Part shown: positions 1 through 7,420 of the stretch, in pieces
Numbering within the stretch: position 1 is the stretch's first letter
Layout of the letters: each line of letters starts with the position of its first letter
NCBI GenBank assembly: GCA_036278735.1
Contig: DASUKM010000003.1
Location: forward strand, 1 to 26,134
Reading direction: 5' to 3'
Length of the DNA: 26,134 nt
Origin: DASUKM01 sp036278735
GTDB taxonomy: Bacteria > Acidobacteriota > Vicinamibacteria > Vicinamibacterales > 2-12-FULL-66-21
Notes under the pieces: model-generated
Told to the model about the DNA's origin: nothing
Databases searched by the model: none
Seen by the model: only the letters and a program-made list of their open reading frames with translations
Position numbers and translations under genes: made by a program

Positions 1-2999
1 AGGCCGACCTGGTGCACCGTCCGGCCGTCCACCTGGAGCGGCGGGATGCGCGACGTGACCAGCGCGCGCGCCTCGATCACGCCGCGCGGCGAGGCGATCG
101 TCACCCAGTCGCCGGTGGTCACGCGCAGGTCCGCGGCGAGCTGCGGCGAGATCTCCGCGAACATCTCGGGCTGCAGCTCCGCCAGATGCGAGAGGTACCG
201 GCTCATCCCTCCCGCCGTGTGATGCTCGGTCAGCCGGTACGTCGTCAGGACGTGGGGAAAGCGATGGTCGCCGGTCGCGGCGTACGGGTTGTCCGGACGC
301 TCGAGGCGATGGGCCGGCGGGTTCGACTCGTGCGACGGATACAGCCGGTTGCGGAACGGGGATTCGAGCGGCTCGTAGTACGTCGGGATCGGGCCGTCGC
401 GCAGGCCTGTCGGCACCCAGATCCACGACACGCCGTCGGCGTGCATGATGAACGGGCGATCGCCGGCGAGCGCCGCGTCCCCTTCGGCACCGTCGGGCGG
501 ACGGTAATCGGGGCGTTTGTTCGCGGTGAAGTCGGGCACGTCGTTGCCGGTCCACTTGCGCGCCCGGCCGTCCCACCAGACCAGCTTTTTCCGCTCGCTC
601 CACGGCTTGCCATCCGGTCTGGCCGACGCGCGGTTGTACATGATGCGGCGGTCCGACGGCCACGCGTATCCCCAGCCGTGGCCGAGCTGATCGCGCGACG
701 CGCGGTCGTGCGCGCGGTTCTGATCCGGCGCCGGGAACACGCCGGAATAAATCCAGCACCCGCACGCCGTCGATCCATCGGCCTTCAGCGCGAGATAGCC
801 GTCGAGCAACGCCCCGTCGCGCACGGTGCGGCCGTTGATCTCCTGAAGCACCTCTTCGACGACCGGCTCGCCAATCGCCCCCTGGACGCGATAGGTCCAC
901 GTCAGCGCGCGCAGGCCGGCGTTGCGGGGACGATCGTCGTGCGCCGCCTTCTCCTTCAACCGGCGGCCGAGGTGATACATGAACCAGGTTTCGCTGCGCG
1001 CATCGCCCGGCGGATCGACAGCCTTCTCGTGCCACTGGAGCAGCCGCTGCGTGTTGGTGAACGACCCTTCCTTTTCCGCGTGGCCCGCCGCCGGCATCAG
1101 GAACACTTCGGTGCCGATCTCTTCGGGCCGCAGCTCGCCGCGGTCGACTTCGGGCGAGTCGTACCAGAAGCTCGCGGTCTCGGTTTCGACGAGATCCCGG
1201 ACGACCAGCCACTGCAGTTCCGCGAGCGCCTTGCGCTCGAGACGGGCGTTCGGCGCGCCGACGGCGGGGTTCTGTCCCATGACGAACAGCCCCTCCATCT
1301 TGCCGTCCTTCATGTCGAGCCAGTAGCCCTGGTGCGAATGGTCGCCGCTGATCCGCGGCAGCCAGTTGTAGCCGTAGTCGTTCCCCTTCGTCGCCGCGTC
1401 GCCGTACCACGCCTTCAGCAGGCTGACGGTGTACTTGTCGACGTTGTGCCACCAGCCGGTGCGGGTGCCGTTCTGCGCGAGGTAGTCCTTCAGCGTGTGC
1501 GTGCCCGACTCGAAGTTCGGCATCGGCAGATAGCCGGGCATGATGTCGTAGAGGGTGGGGATGTCGGTCGATCCCTGAATGGACGCGTGGCCGCGGAGCG
1601 CCATGATGCCGCCGCCGGGACGTCCCATGTTGCCGAGCAGCTGCTGAAGAATCGCCGCGGCGCGAATGATCTGGACGCCCGTCGAATGCTGCGTCCAGCC
1701 GACCGCATAGCAGATGGCGGCGGTCTTGTCGGGCCCCGAGGCGGACACGTACGTGTCGGCCACCCGCAGGAACTCGTCGGCGGGGGTGCCGCACACGCGC
1801 TGCACGAACGCGGGCGTGTAGCGGGCGAAATGCCGCTTCAGGATCTGATACACGCATCGCGGATCCTGCAGCGTCTCGTCGCGCGGCGCGCCCAGCAGTT
1901 CCGTCGGTTGACCACCCTTGTTCTTGCCCCAGAGGCCGTGCGCGGCACTCGCGCTCTCCGCGCTGGCCTGGCCGCCCGCCTGCCGGTCCTTGTACAGCCA
2001 CGAGTCGGTCACGTACTTCTGTTTCGCCGGATCCCACCCCGAGAACAGACCGTCGAGATCCTCCGTGTCCCGATAGTCGTCGTGGACGATGGTCGCGGCA
2101 TTCGTATACGGGACGACGTAGTCGCGGAAGATGCGGTCGTGCTGCAGGACGTAGTTGATGAGGCCGCCGAGAAACGCGAGGTCGGTCCCGGCGCGCAGCG
2201 GCACCCACAGATCCGCCATCGCCGAGGTGCGCGTGAAGCGCGGATCGACGTGGACGATCTTCGCGCCGCGCTCGCGGGCCATCATGACGAACCGGAACCC
2301 GATGGGATGGTTTTCCGCCATCGACGATCCCATGATGAGGATCGCATCGGCGTTCTGCAGATCCTGCTGCGCCGTGGTGGCGCCGCCGCGGCCGAACGAG
2401 GTGCCCAGACCGGGCACCGTGGAGCTATGTCATATCCGGGCCTGATTGCTGATCGCGACGAGGCCGAGGCCGGCCGCGAACAGCTTCTTGATCAGATAGT
2501 TCTCTTCGTTGTCGAGCGTGGCGCCGCCGAGGTGCGCGACGGTGGCGCACTGCATCAGCGGCTTGCCGTCCCGCGTCTCGACGAAGCCGCGTTCGCGCGA
2601 CGCCCACACCCGATCCGCGATCATGTCCATCGCGGTCTCGAGATCCATCGTCTCCCAGCGTCTGCCGTACGGGCGGCGGTAGCGCACCCTGGTCGCCCGC
2701 CGCGGATGCGTCAGCAGCTGATGGCTCGCGGCACCCTTGGGGCACAGGTGGCCGGCGGAAATGGGGGAGTCGGGGTCCCCTTCAATCGACACGATCCTGC
2801 CCGCCCGGTGAAACACGAGCTGACCGCACCCGACGCCGCAATACGGACAGACGGAACGGGCGACCTCGGTGCCGGCGTTGCGCGGCCGCAGCGCGCGCGT
2901 CCGCGCCGTCATCGCGTCCTGGCCTGTCGCGTCGCTCCCCGAGGCCAGTTGCCGGACCAGCGGCCATCGCCTCACGTAGCCGGATAAGACACTCTTCAT
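1..2999 (-). CDS. fdhA: Selenocysteine-containing formate dehydrogenase, catalytic (alpha) subunit, 3' end cut by the window
   Basis: Molybdopterin oxidoreductase that oxidises formate to CO2. The first 999 codons are in the window and the C-terminus lies off the left edge. The frame is open except for one TGA at 2430-2432 (codon 190), in the context NQARI-U-HSSTVPG, exactly where FdnG/FdoG-type enzymes carry selenocysteine. Residues 51-58 (CPYCGVGC) plus Cys86 (HLCPKG) are the N-terminal 4Fe-4S ligands. Downstream come the SFGRGG and MGSSMAENHP cofactor-binding segments and the C-terminal molybdopterin-binding domain. The start ATG has AGGGTGA just upstream. The N-terminus (VRRWPLVRQLASG) has no clear Tat signal, and it resembles the cytoplasmic-looking forms known from actinobacteria. 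The beta/gamma or FdhD partners would be beyond the left edge. Translated as an ordinary gene it would be wrongly split in two at the UGA. Confidence 0.95.
2400..2418 (-). promoter_or_regulatory. Bacterial SECIS hairpin for UGA recoding
   Basis: On the minus strand the sequence GGTGCCC-GGTCT-GGGCACC forms a perfect 7-bp stem with a GGTCT loop. The GGTCT begins 18 nt after the UGA (2430-2432). The E. coli fdhF SECIS presents the same loop at the same distance, where it binds SelB. Loop and distance are read from the sequence and from memory of the E. coli element. SelB binding is inferred, and no sel genes lie in this window. Confidence 0.85.
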
Positions 3000-3097
3000 G
3001 GGTCACCCTGGCGATTCGGACTGAAAGCGCGGGGGCACGAAGACCCTTTGCGCGCGCCGGCCAACCGTGCAAAGCCGGGGCCGGCAGGCCACGCACC

Positions 3098-3126
3098 TTG
3101 ACCCGACCGCGGGCGCGGAGTAAGCT
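3098..3126 (+). promoter_or_regulatory. Candidate sigma70 promoter of the fluoride operon
   Basis: TTGACC (3098-3103) and TAAGCT (3121-3126) are separated by 17 bp. The expected transcription start, near 3133, is just ahead of the riboswitch aptamer at 3142. The -35 box is good and the -10 box is only moderate. The location is what makes the call attractive. Confidence 0.5.
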
Positions 3127-3141
3127 TAGCCCAACATTCGT

Positions 3142-3193
3142 GGCGATGGAGTTCGCCTGACCACCGTTACCCGACGGTTGATGACTCCTACCT
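3142..3193 (+). promoter_or_regulatory. Fluoride riboswitch (crcB motif)
   Basis: The block GGCGATGGAGTTCGCC (3142-3157) is followed by a short paired element (ACCGT...ACGGT) and the conserved 3' segment TGATGACTCCTACC (3179-3192). These are the hallmark conserved parts of the fluoride aptamer. A CrcB/FluC fluoride channel follows on the same strand, which is the classic target of this riboswitch. The expression platform is not obvious: CCCC/GGGG stems and a T5 run lie at 3195-3219, but no strong terminator is visible. Confidence 0.93.
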
Positions 3194-3237
3194 TCCCCTT
3201 CCGGGGCCCCTTTTTGGGGATTGGACAGGAGTCTTCG

Positions 3238-3342
3238 ATGCCCCCCCTTCAGTTCCCTCGCCTTCAGTCCACCGCGCGCACGCCACGTCCCGGGCTGGTC
3301 GTTCTACGGGGCCATGCTCTCGCGTCCCCGCCGACTCGTTGA
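3238..3342 (+). CDS. Possible 34-residue leader ORF between fluoride riboswitch and crcB
   Basis: An ATG at 3238 is preceded by a good Shine-Dalgarno (CAGGAG, 3226-3231) and opens a 34-codon frame ending at TGA 3340-3342. The peptide is rich in Pro and Arg and matches no family I know. Its Shine-Dalgarno AGGAGTC (3227-3233) is the exact reverse complement of GACTCCT (3183-3189) in the conserved 3' part of the riboswitch, so its translation could be switched by the aptamer. A longer frame (3221-3406, TTG start) covers the same DNA in another register and ends inside the crcB start region. Either may be spurious. Confidence 0.25.
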   Translation: MPPLQFPRLQSTARTPRPGLVVLRGHALASPPTR

Positions 3343-3387
3343 CGGGCGGGCTCGTCTTGTTCATGTGACTGTCCTCGAGGAGGCCCG
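3343..3387 (+). promoter_or_regulatory. Hairpin covering the crcB ribosome binding site
   Basis: CGGGCGGGCTCG (3343-3354) can pair with CGAGGAGGCCCG (3376-3387) through 4-bp and 5-bp helices flanking a 3x3 internal loop. The right arm contains the crcB Shine-Dalgarno GAGGAGG (3377-3383) and ends directly at the TTG start codon. This would hide the ribosome site unless upstream RNA or a translating ribosome opened it. Read from the sequence by eye; no folding energy was computed. Confidence 0.4.
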
Positions 3388-3762
3388 TTGGATCGATACG
3401 CGATGATCGCGGTGGGGGGCGCCATGGGCGCGCTCGCGCGCTACCAGATCGGGGCGTTGGTGCAGGCGCGGGTACCGGCGGGATTCCCGTGGGGCACGTT
3501 CGTGGTCAACGTGAGCGGCTGTTTCCTCATGGGCGCCGTCATGACGATCCTCAGCGAGCGGCTGGTCGTGCACCCCAACTGGCGCTTCCTCGTGCCCATC
3601 GGGTTCATCGGCGCCTACACCACGTTCTCCACCTTCGAGTTCGAAACGTTCCGGGCCATCTCGGAACGCGCCTTTCTGGTCGGAGCCCTGAACGTGGCGG
3701 CCAGCGTCTTCGTGGGCTACGTCGCCCTCTGGACGGGCGTCGTGATTGCGCGCATGCTCTAA
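3388..3762 (+). CDS. crcB: Fluoride ion channel CrcB/FluC
   Basis: Small four-helix membrane protein of 124 residues, usual for the family, which forms a dual-topology dimeric channel exporting fluoride. Visible signatures are the N-terminal GGAMGALARYQIG, the pore-region Asn in FVVNVSGCFLMG, and GFIGAYTTFSTFEFE, which contains the phenylalanine and sodium-site motif. The TTG start at 3388 is preferred because GAGGAGG lies 4 nt upstream and it gives a family-typical N-terminus. An ATG four codons further in (3403) is possible. It sits behind a fluoride riboswitch and is followed after 11 nt by DUF190 genes, a partnership commonly seen with crcB. Confidence 0.95.
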   Translation: MDRYAMIAVGGAMGALARYQIGALVQARVPAGFPWGTFVVNVSGCFLMGAVMTILSERLVVHPNWRFLVPIGFIGAYTTFSTFEFETFRAISERAFLVGALNVAASVFVGYVALWTGVVIARML

Positions 3763-3773
3763 GCGGAGCCGTC

Positions 3774-4493
3774 GTGCTGACACAAGGTCCGGCAAAGAAG
3801 GTCGTCGTCTACGTCGGCGAGGACGTTCGCCACCGCGGCGAGCCGCTTTATTTCACGATCCTGAATTTCCTCTTCTATCACGGCGTTTCGGGCGCGACCG
3901 TGCTGAAGGGGATGGCGGGCTTCGGCGGCGACCATCGCCTGCACACGGCGCGCATCCTCGACGCGAGCGAGAACCTGCCGATCAAGATCGAATTCGTCGA
4001 GGCGCCCGCAAAGATCGACGAGCTGATGCCGAAGCTCGTGCAGATGGTCGGGACAGGCCTCATCGAAGTGCAGGAAACGACCATCGTGAAGGGGACCTCC
4101 ACGAGCGCCGCGCCGGCACCCGAGCGGCCGACGATGGCCCTGCGCGGCAAGGCCAAGTTGATGCGCGTGTACATCGGGGAAGACGACCGCTGGCGCGGCA
4201 AGAAACTCTACGACGCCCTCGTCGAGAGTCTGCGCGCCAACGATCTGGCCGGCGTGACGGTGTACCGCGGCATCTGCGGCTACGGTGCGCACCGGCGCTA
4301 TCACAAAGGCAAGCGGATGAGCCTCTCGAGCGATCTGCCCATCATGCTCTCCGTCGTCGACGAGGAGTCGAAGATTCGCGCGTACCTGCCGATCCTCGAA
4401 GAGATGGTCCAGGAAGGCCTGGTCGTGCTCTCCGACGTCGACGTGATCAAGTACACCCACCGGATCGACGCCGGGACGGACGGGCCCGCGTGA
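3774..4493 (+). CDS. Protein of two fused DUF190 (PII-like) domains
   Basis: A protein of 239 residues with a GTG start; crcB ends 11 nt upstream. It contains two copies of the DUF190 domain, roughly residues 7-105 and 127-230, joined by a linker rich in Ala, Thr and Pro. Both copies show the family pattern: a (V/I)Y(V/I)GED strand, an RxRGxxLY helix start, a glycine-rich YRGICGYG or LKGMAGFG segment, and a closing V(D/E)xxxKI strand. DUF190 belongs to the GlnB/PII-like fold group, so a small-molecule or ion-sensing role beside the channel is plausible, but no function is established from the sequence. Most family members are single-domain, so the internal duplication is notable. Confidence 0.88.
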   Translation: MLTQGPAKKVVVYVGEDVRHRGEPLYFTILNFLFYHGVSGATVLKGMAGFGGDHRLHTARILDASENLPIKIEFVEAPAKIDELMPKLVQMVGTGLIEVQETTIVKGTSTSAAPAPERPTMALRGKAKLMRVYIGEDDRWRGKKLYDALVESLRANDLAGVTVYRGICGYGAHRRYHKGKRMSLSSDLPIMLSVVDEESKIRAYLPILEEMVQEGLVVLSDVDVIKYTHRIDAGTDGPA

Positions 4494-4840
4494 GCCTCAC
4501 CGGGCCGGCCAGACTGATCCGCCTCCACTTCGGCGAAGACGACCGCTGGGACGGCAAGCCGCTGTACCAGGCCGTCATCGAGGAAGCGCGGCGCCAGGAC
4601 CTCGCGGGGGCCACGGCGTACCGGGGGATCGAGGGCTACGGCGCGAGCAGCCGGATCCATCGCCGTCATCTCCTCACGTCGGCCGATCTCCCGATCGTCG
4701 TGACCATCGTCGACGAGGCGTCGAAGATCGACGCGTTCATGCCCACCCTCGAACGCATGCTGCGTGAAGGGCTGATCGCCCTTTCCGACGTCGAGGTCAT
4801 CCGGTATACGCGTCGGCCGGAAGGGGAGGACGGCCAGTGA
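4490..4840 (+). CDS. Single-domain DUF190 protein
   Basis: A protein of 116 residues whose GTG start overlaps the stop of the preceding gene by 4 nt (GTGA), implying translational coupling. It carries one DUF190 domain across nearly its whole length (LIRLHFGEDDRWDGKPLY, YRGIEGYG, VDEASKI, EGLIALSDVEVI). It looks most like the second domain of the upstream fused protein (shared GEDDRW and YRGI.GYGA), which suggests a local duplication. Given the operon, it is probably co-expressed with the fluoride channel. Its function is not known. Confidence 0.9.
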   Translation: MSLTGPARLIRLHFGEDDRWDGKPLYQAVIEEARRQDLAGATAYRGIEGYGASSRIHRRHLLTSADLPIVVTIVDEASKIDAFMPTLERMLREGLIALSDVEVIRYTRRPEGEDGQ

Positions 4841-5015
4841 TCTCTCTGATGGCGGCGTCCACGGCCCGATGGTATGATCCGCGCATTCTGTTGCCGATTC
4901 CCGACCTCGATGCTCGCGCCCGCGACGGGCGGCGTGTTCGTCGGGTGGACGCGGCAGGCCCCACCACCCCTGAGCGGCAAGAATGGTCGCCATCGCTTTC
5001 GCGTAAGGAGCATCC

Positions 5016-5804
5016 GTGGACATCGCCCACTTGTGTGTGACGATCGCCGTACTCACGGCTCCCCCCGGCCCCGCGTCGCTCACGCGGCCCGACGCCTCCC
5101 TGCCGCTGCTCTCCGCTCCAGCCGCGCAGCAGCAGCCCGTGCAGGCGCCGGAGCCGATCGGGTTCATCCCGGCCTTCGTCACGAACCTCGTCGACGATGT
5201 GAAACACATTCCACGCCGGAACACGATTTACTGGCTGGCCGGCGGTGCGGCGATGACGGCGGCGGTGCACCCCGCCGACAAGACCTTGAACAGGCATCTG
5301 GTCGGCTCCGACCTCGCCGACACGATTTCGAAGCCCGGCCACATCATCGGATCGACGCCGTTTCAGATGGGCGCATCCGCCGCGCTGTATATCGTGGGCG
5401 TGGCGCGCCATCACCCGCGCGTGCGACATCTCGCGATGGATCTCCTGGAAGCGCAGGTCCTGTCGGAAGGGATTACCGAAGGCCTCAAATACACGGTGCG
5501 GCGGGAGCGGCCCGATGGTACCGGCTACGGGTTCCCCTCGGGCCACGCGGCCATTACCTTTGCCACCGCGACGGTGCTCCAACAGCATCTCGGGTGGAAG
5601 GCGTCCGTGCCGACCTTCCTGATCGCGACCTACGTCTCGTTGACGCGACTGCACGACAATCGGCATTACGTCAGCGACGTCATGGCCGGGGCGACCGAAG
5701 GGATCATCATCGGCCGGGCGGTGACGTGGCACGGCCGCAATTCATGGCAGGTGGTGCCGTCGGGCGATAGTCACCAGTTCGCGGTGTACCTCGTGCACCA
5801 CTGA
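5016..5804 (+). CDS. PAP2-family phosphatase, exported or membrane-associated
   Basis: A protein of 262 residues. All three PAP2 phosphatase motifs are present: K158-x6-R165-P (KYTVRRERP), P174-S-G-H177, and R211-x5-H217-x3-D221, which supply the phosphate pocket, the general acid and the nucleophilic histidine. The N-terminus is weakly hydrophobic with an Ala-rich stretch ending near AQQQ, so it may be a signal peptide. Hydrophobic segments at about 70-84 and 115-130 suggest membrane contact. The GTG start has AAGGAG 5 nt upstream. A TATGAT at 4873-4878 might be a -10 box, so the gene may be transcribed apart from the DUF190 genes. Substrate (lipid phosphate, undecaprenyl diphosphate or other) cannot be read from the sequence. 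Confidence 0.9.
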   Translation: MDIAHLCVTIAVLTAPPGPASLTRPDASLPLLSAPAAQQQPVQAPEPIGFIPAFVTNLVDDVKHIPRRNTIYWLAGGAAMTAAVHPADKTLNRHLVGSDLADTISKPGHIIGSTPFQMGASAALYIVGVARHHPRVRHLAMDLLEAQVLSEGITEGLKYTVRRERPDGTGYGFPSGHAAITFATATVLQQHLGWKASVPTFLIATYVSLTRLHDNRHYVSDVMAGATEGIIIGRAVTWHGRNSWQVVPSGDSHQFAVYLVHH

Positions 5805-5812
5805 ACCATCGT

Positions 5813-5946
5813 CTATTTGTCGGTGCAGGTGGCGCTCTGCCACGTGCCCGCCATCTTCGTGTCCACCACCATCGTCCGCCCCCGCTCCTGCGCCGAGGTG
5901 TGAACCGCACCCGCGATGCGGGTCGTCAACTTGACATTCGCGCCCA
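5813..5946 (-). pseudogene. Possible 3' remnant of a lost secreted-protein gene
   Basis: On the minus strand a frame ending at TAG 5813-5815 reads about 45 residues with codon use like neighbouring genes (DYGRLGANVKLTTRIAGAV then VVDTKMAGTWQSATC). It looks like the C-terminal beta strands of a small exported protein, loosely similar in my judgement to DUF3617 ends. There is no usable start, and upstream the frame runs into the DUF5715 gene on the other strand. It also overlaps a strong promoter. Coincidence is quite possible. Confidence 0.2.
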
Positions 5947-5958
5947 GGCGTCCATAAT
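5931..5958 (+). promoter_or_regulatory. Sigma70-type promoter of the DUF5715 gene
   Basis: A perfect -35 TTGACA (5931-5936) and a near-perfect -10 CATAAT (5953-5958) are separated by 16 bp. The predicted leader of about 45 nt contains a small hairpin, ATACAG-ctctc-CTGTAT (5972-5988), and ends in a strong Shine-Dalgarno, AAAGGAG, before the GTG start at 6013. Confidence 0.7.
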
Positions 5959-6012
5959 CATCAGCTAGCAGATACAGCTCTCCTGTATGGCATTCTTGCG
6001 AAAGGAGCGCGG

Positions 6013-6642
6013 GTGCGCGGAATCGATGGGTGGGCGGCAGCGGCCCTGCTCGTGGCGGGCGTGTGGTGCGCCGGCGCGGTGCTGCGGGCCGACAGCGACC
6101 CGGTGCTGGCCGCGACGGAATCGTCGCAGCGGATCCAGAACGTCCACGCCGATGCCGACGACCTGTCGCGTCTGACCGATCGCGCGATGCTCGCGCGGTT
6201 CCGTCGCGCCAGGCTCCTCGTGCCCGTGGCCGCCGCGACGTCGACGTACTATCTCCACCGGATCGCGCCGCGGCGCCGCTACCTCCGGCCCTGGGCAAAA
6301 CTGTTCCTGACGCGTCTGAGCCGCGAATTCCACACCCGCTTCGGCGGCCGCCTGCGCATCACCGCGTTGGTGCGGACGGCGGCCTACCAGCGGACGCTGT
6401 CGCGCAGCAATCCGAACGCCGCCCCGGCGACCGGCGCCGAAACGTCCTCGCACCTGACGGGCGCAACGCTCGACATCTCCAAGCGCTTCATGAAACCGAA
6501 GCACGCGGCGTGGGTACGACGGGTGCTGTATCAGTTGCGTGAACGGGGAGTGCTGTACGCGGTGGAAGAATTCCACCAGCCCTGCTTCCACGTGATGGTG
6601 TTCAAGCGGTATCGCACGTACGTGCGCGGCCTGACGTCCTGA
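6013..6642 (+). CDS. DUF5715 family protein, M15/VanY-peptidase-like
   Basis: A protein of 209 residues. An N-terminal hydrophobic segment (AAAALLVAGVWCAGAVL) is a signal peptide or anchor. The C-terminal half carries the features I associate with DUF5715: FGGRLRITALVRTAAYQ, then SSHLTGATLDIS, and a closing FHQPCFHVMVFK. The S-x-H-x(6)-D and the late histidine match the zinc-ligand layout of M15-type D-Ala-D-Ala carboxypeptidases, so a periplasmic peptidoglycan-trimming role is likely. AAAGGAG sits upstream of the GTG start and a clear promoter lies at 5931-5958. Enzyme activity is inferred, not shown. Confidence 0.8.
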   Translation: MRGIDGWAAAALLVAGVWCAGAVLRADSDPVLAATESSQRIQNVHADADDLSRLTDRAMLARFRRARLLVPVAAATSTYYLHRIAPRRRYLRPWAKLFLTRLSREFHTRFGGRLRITALVRTAAYQRTLSRSNPNAAPATGAETSSHLTGATLDISKRFMKPKHAAWVRRVLYQLRERGVLYAVEEFHQPCFHVMVFKRYRTYVRGLTS

Positions 6643-6651
6643 GCCCCCGGC

Positions 6652-6773
6652 GGGGCAGCCAGTAGACAGCAGGTCCACGAACTCCGCCCGGCCAGCGCTG
6701 CGAGCTGGAAACGATGCCGGCCCGGAGGTGACCGGCGCCGCGACCTGGCGGCCTGCTGTCTACTGCCTGCCCC
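6652..6773. repeat. Long inverted repeat (22-bp arms) behind the DUF5715 gene
   Basis: Arms at 6652-6673 and 6752-6773 are complementary over 22 bp with one mismatch. Both are built on the core CAGTAGACAGCAGG and its complement, with GGGGCAG/CTGCCCC outer ends. The 78-bp spacer has no recognisable gene. It may act as a bidirectional transcript-ending or stabilising hairpin, or be the relic of a repeat element. Confidence 0.6.
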
Positions 6774-7068
6774 GGGAGCCCACCAATGAGGCACGCCCCG
6801 GCCGGGGCTCACCCCAGAAGAGCAAGGCGCGTGCCCCAGCCATTTCCGTCAATTTCTTGCGGAAATCATCGAGGCCGAGCGACAGGGACCGGCCAACCCA
6901 TTGACCGCCAGCCAACGGATTGGCCGATCGGCAGGCGGGACATCGGTCAGAACGTAAAGGGCTGACCCACAGGCCGGCGCAGTGATCCGTCGGTCAGGGC
7001 CAGGAGTGCTGACCCGGTCGGCGCGCAGTGGGTCAGGGCTTTATGCCCTGACCGGCTGACCCCCAGGC
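6774..7068. repeat. Gene-free stretch with three tandem GGTCAG/CTGACC hairpins
   Basis: I see no gene here. Three consecutive inverted repeats share the arms GGTCAG and CTGACC: 6945-6967, 6992-7014 and 7031-7053. The last is a perfect 9-bp stem (GGTCAGGGC-TTTAT-GCCCTGACC). Segments between them (GGCGCAGTG and GGCGCGCAGTG) are also repeated, so the block looks like a degenerate tandem repeat with a unit of about 40-50 bp. The perfect hairpin lies 16 bp past the stop of the minus-strand small gene and may end its transcript, though no T-run follows. Confidence 0.5.
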
Positions 7069-7218
7069 TCAGACAGTGCGCCGCCCGCTCACCAGGCCGA
7101 CGAGGAAGAGCACTATCGCGATCACCAGCAGGATGTAGATGAAGTTGCCAAGCGTGTAGCCGCTGACGAGCCCGAGCAACCACAAAATCAACAGAATTAC
7201 CGCGATCGTAAACAGCAT
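7069..7218 (-). CDS. Lmo0937-family small membrane protein
   Basis: A 49-residue protein that is almost entirely two transmembrane helices separated by a short GYTLGN turn and ending in GRRTV. Length, helix spacing and the closing LVSGRR fit the Lmo0937 family of tiny membrane proteins, which are of unknown function and widespread in soil bacteria. The start ATG (7216-7218) is preceded by a very strong Shine-Dalgarno, AGGAGGA. The gene is divergent from the large Asp-box protein. Confidence 0.85.
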   Translation of the reverse strand: MLFTIAVILLILWLLGLVSGYTLGNFIYILLVIAIVLFLVGLVSGRRTV

Positions 7219-7315
7219 CGTTTCCTCCTGTGCGCTCTACAGCACAGTGCGTGCCGGCGCGGCGGCACCGGAAAACGCCCGCTCGGCAGATCTGGGCGGC
7301 CGTGGTCGTGAGGCA

Positions 7316-7335
7316 GTGTGAATCCGCTTACACAC
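7316..7335. promoter_or_regulatory. Candidate palindromic operator in a divergent promoter region
   Basis: GTGTGAATCCGCTTACACAC is an imperfect palindrome. Its complement reads TGTAAGCGGATTCACA, resembling LacI-family operators. It lies between the divergent small membrane protein and the large Asp-box protein, where a shared regulator site would be expected. The evidence is resemblance and position only. Confidence 0.25.
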
Positions 7336-7420
7336 GACCCGGCACTCTGCGGATGGGTGTCGGCGGCGGGCCGCGCCAGCGACGGAGCGGGCTTGCTCGT
7401 CCGTGCGCTTCGCGCATAGC

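Noticed and set aside
2430..2432. Stop codon seeming to break the formate dehydrogenase into a pseudogene
   Set aside because: The TGA is at the known selenocysteine position and is followed by a SECIS hairpin, so it is recoding and not damage.
12..2987. A 991-codon open frame on the plus strand opposite the formate dehydrogenase
   Set aside because: It is a shadow of the real gene: Arg/Val/Ala-rich, no domain, and the minus strand encodes a full recognisable enzyme.
4837..5040. 67-codon frame overlapping the end of the DUF190 gene
   Set aside because: Lacks a ribosome site and any family resemblance, and runs across the PAP2 start region; likely chance.
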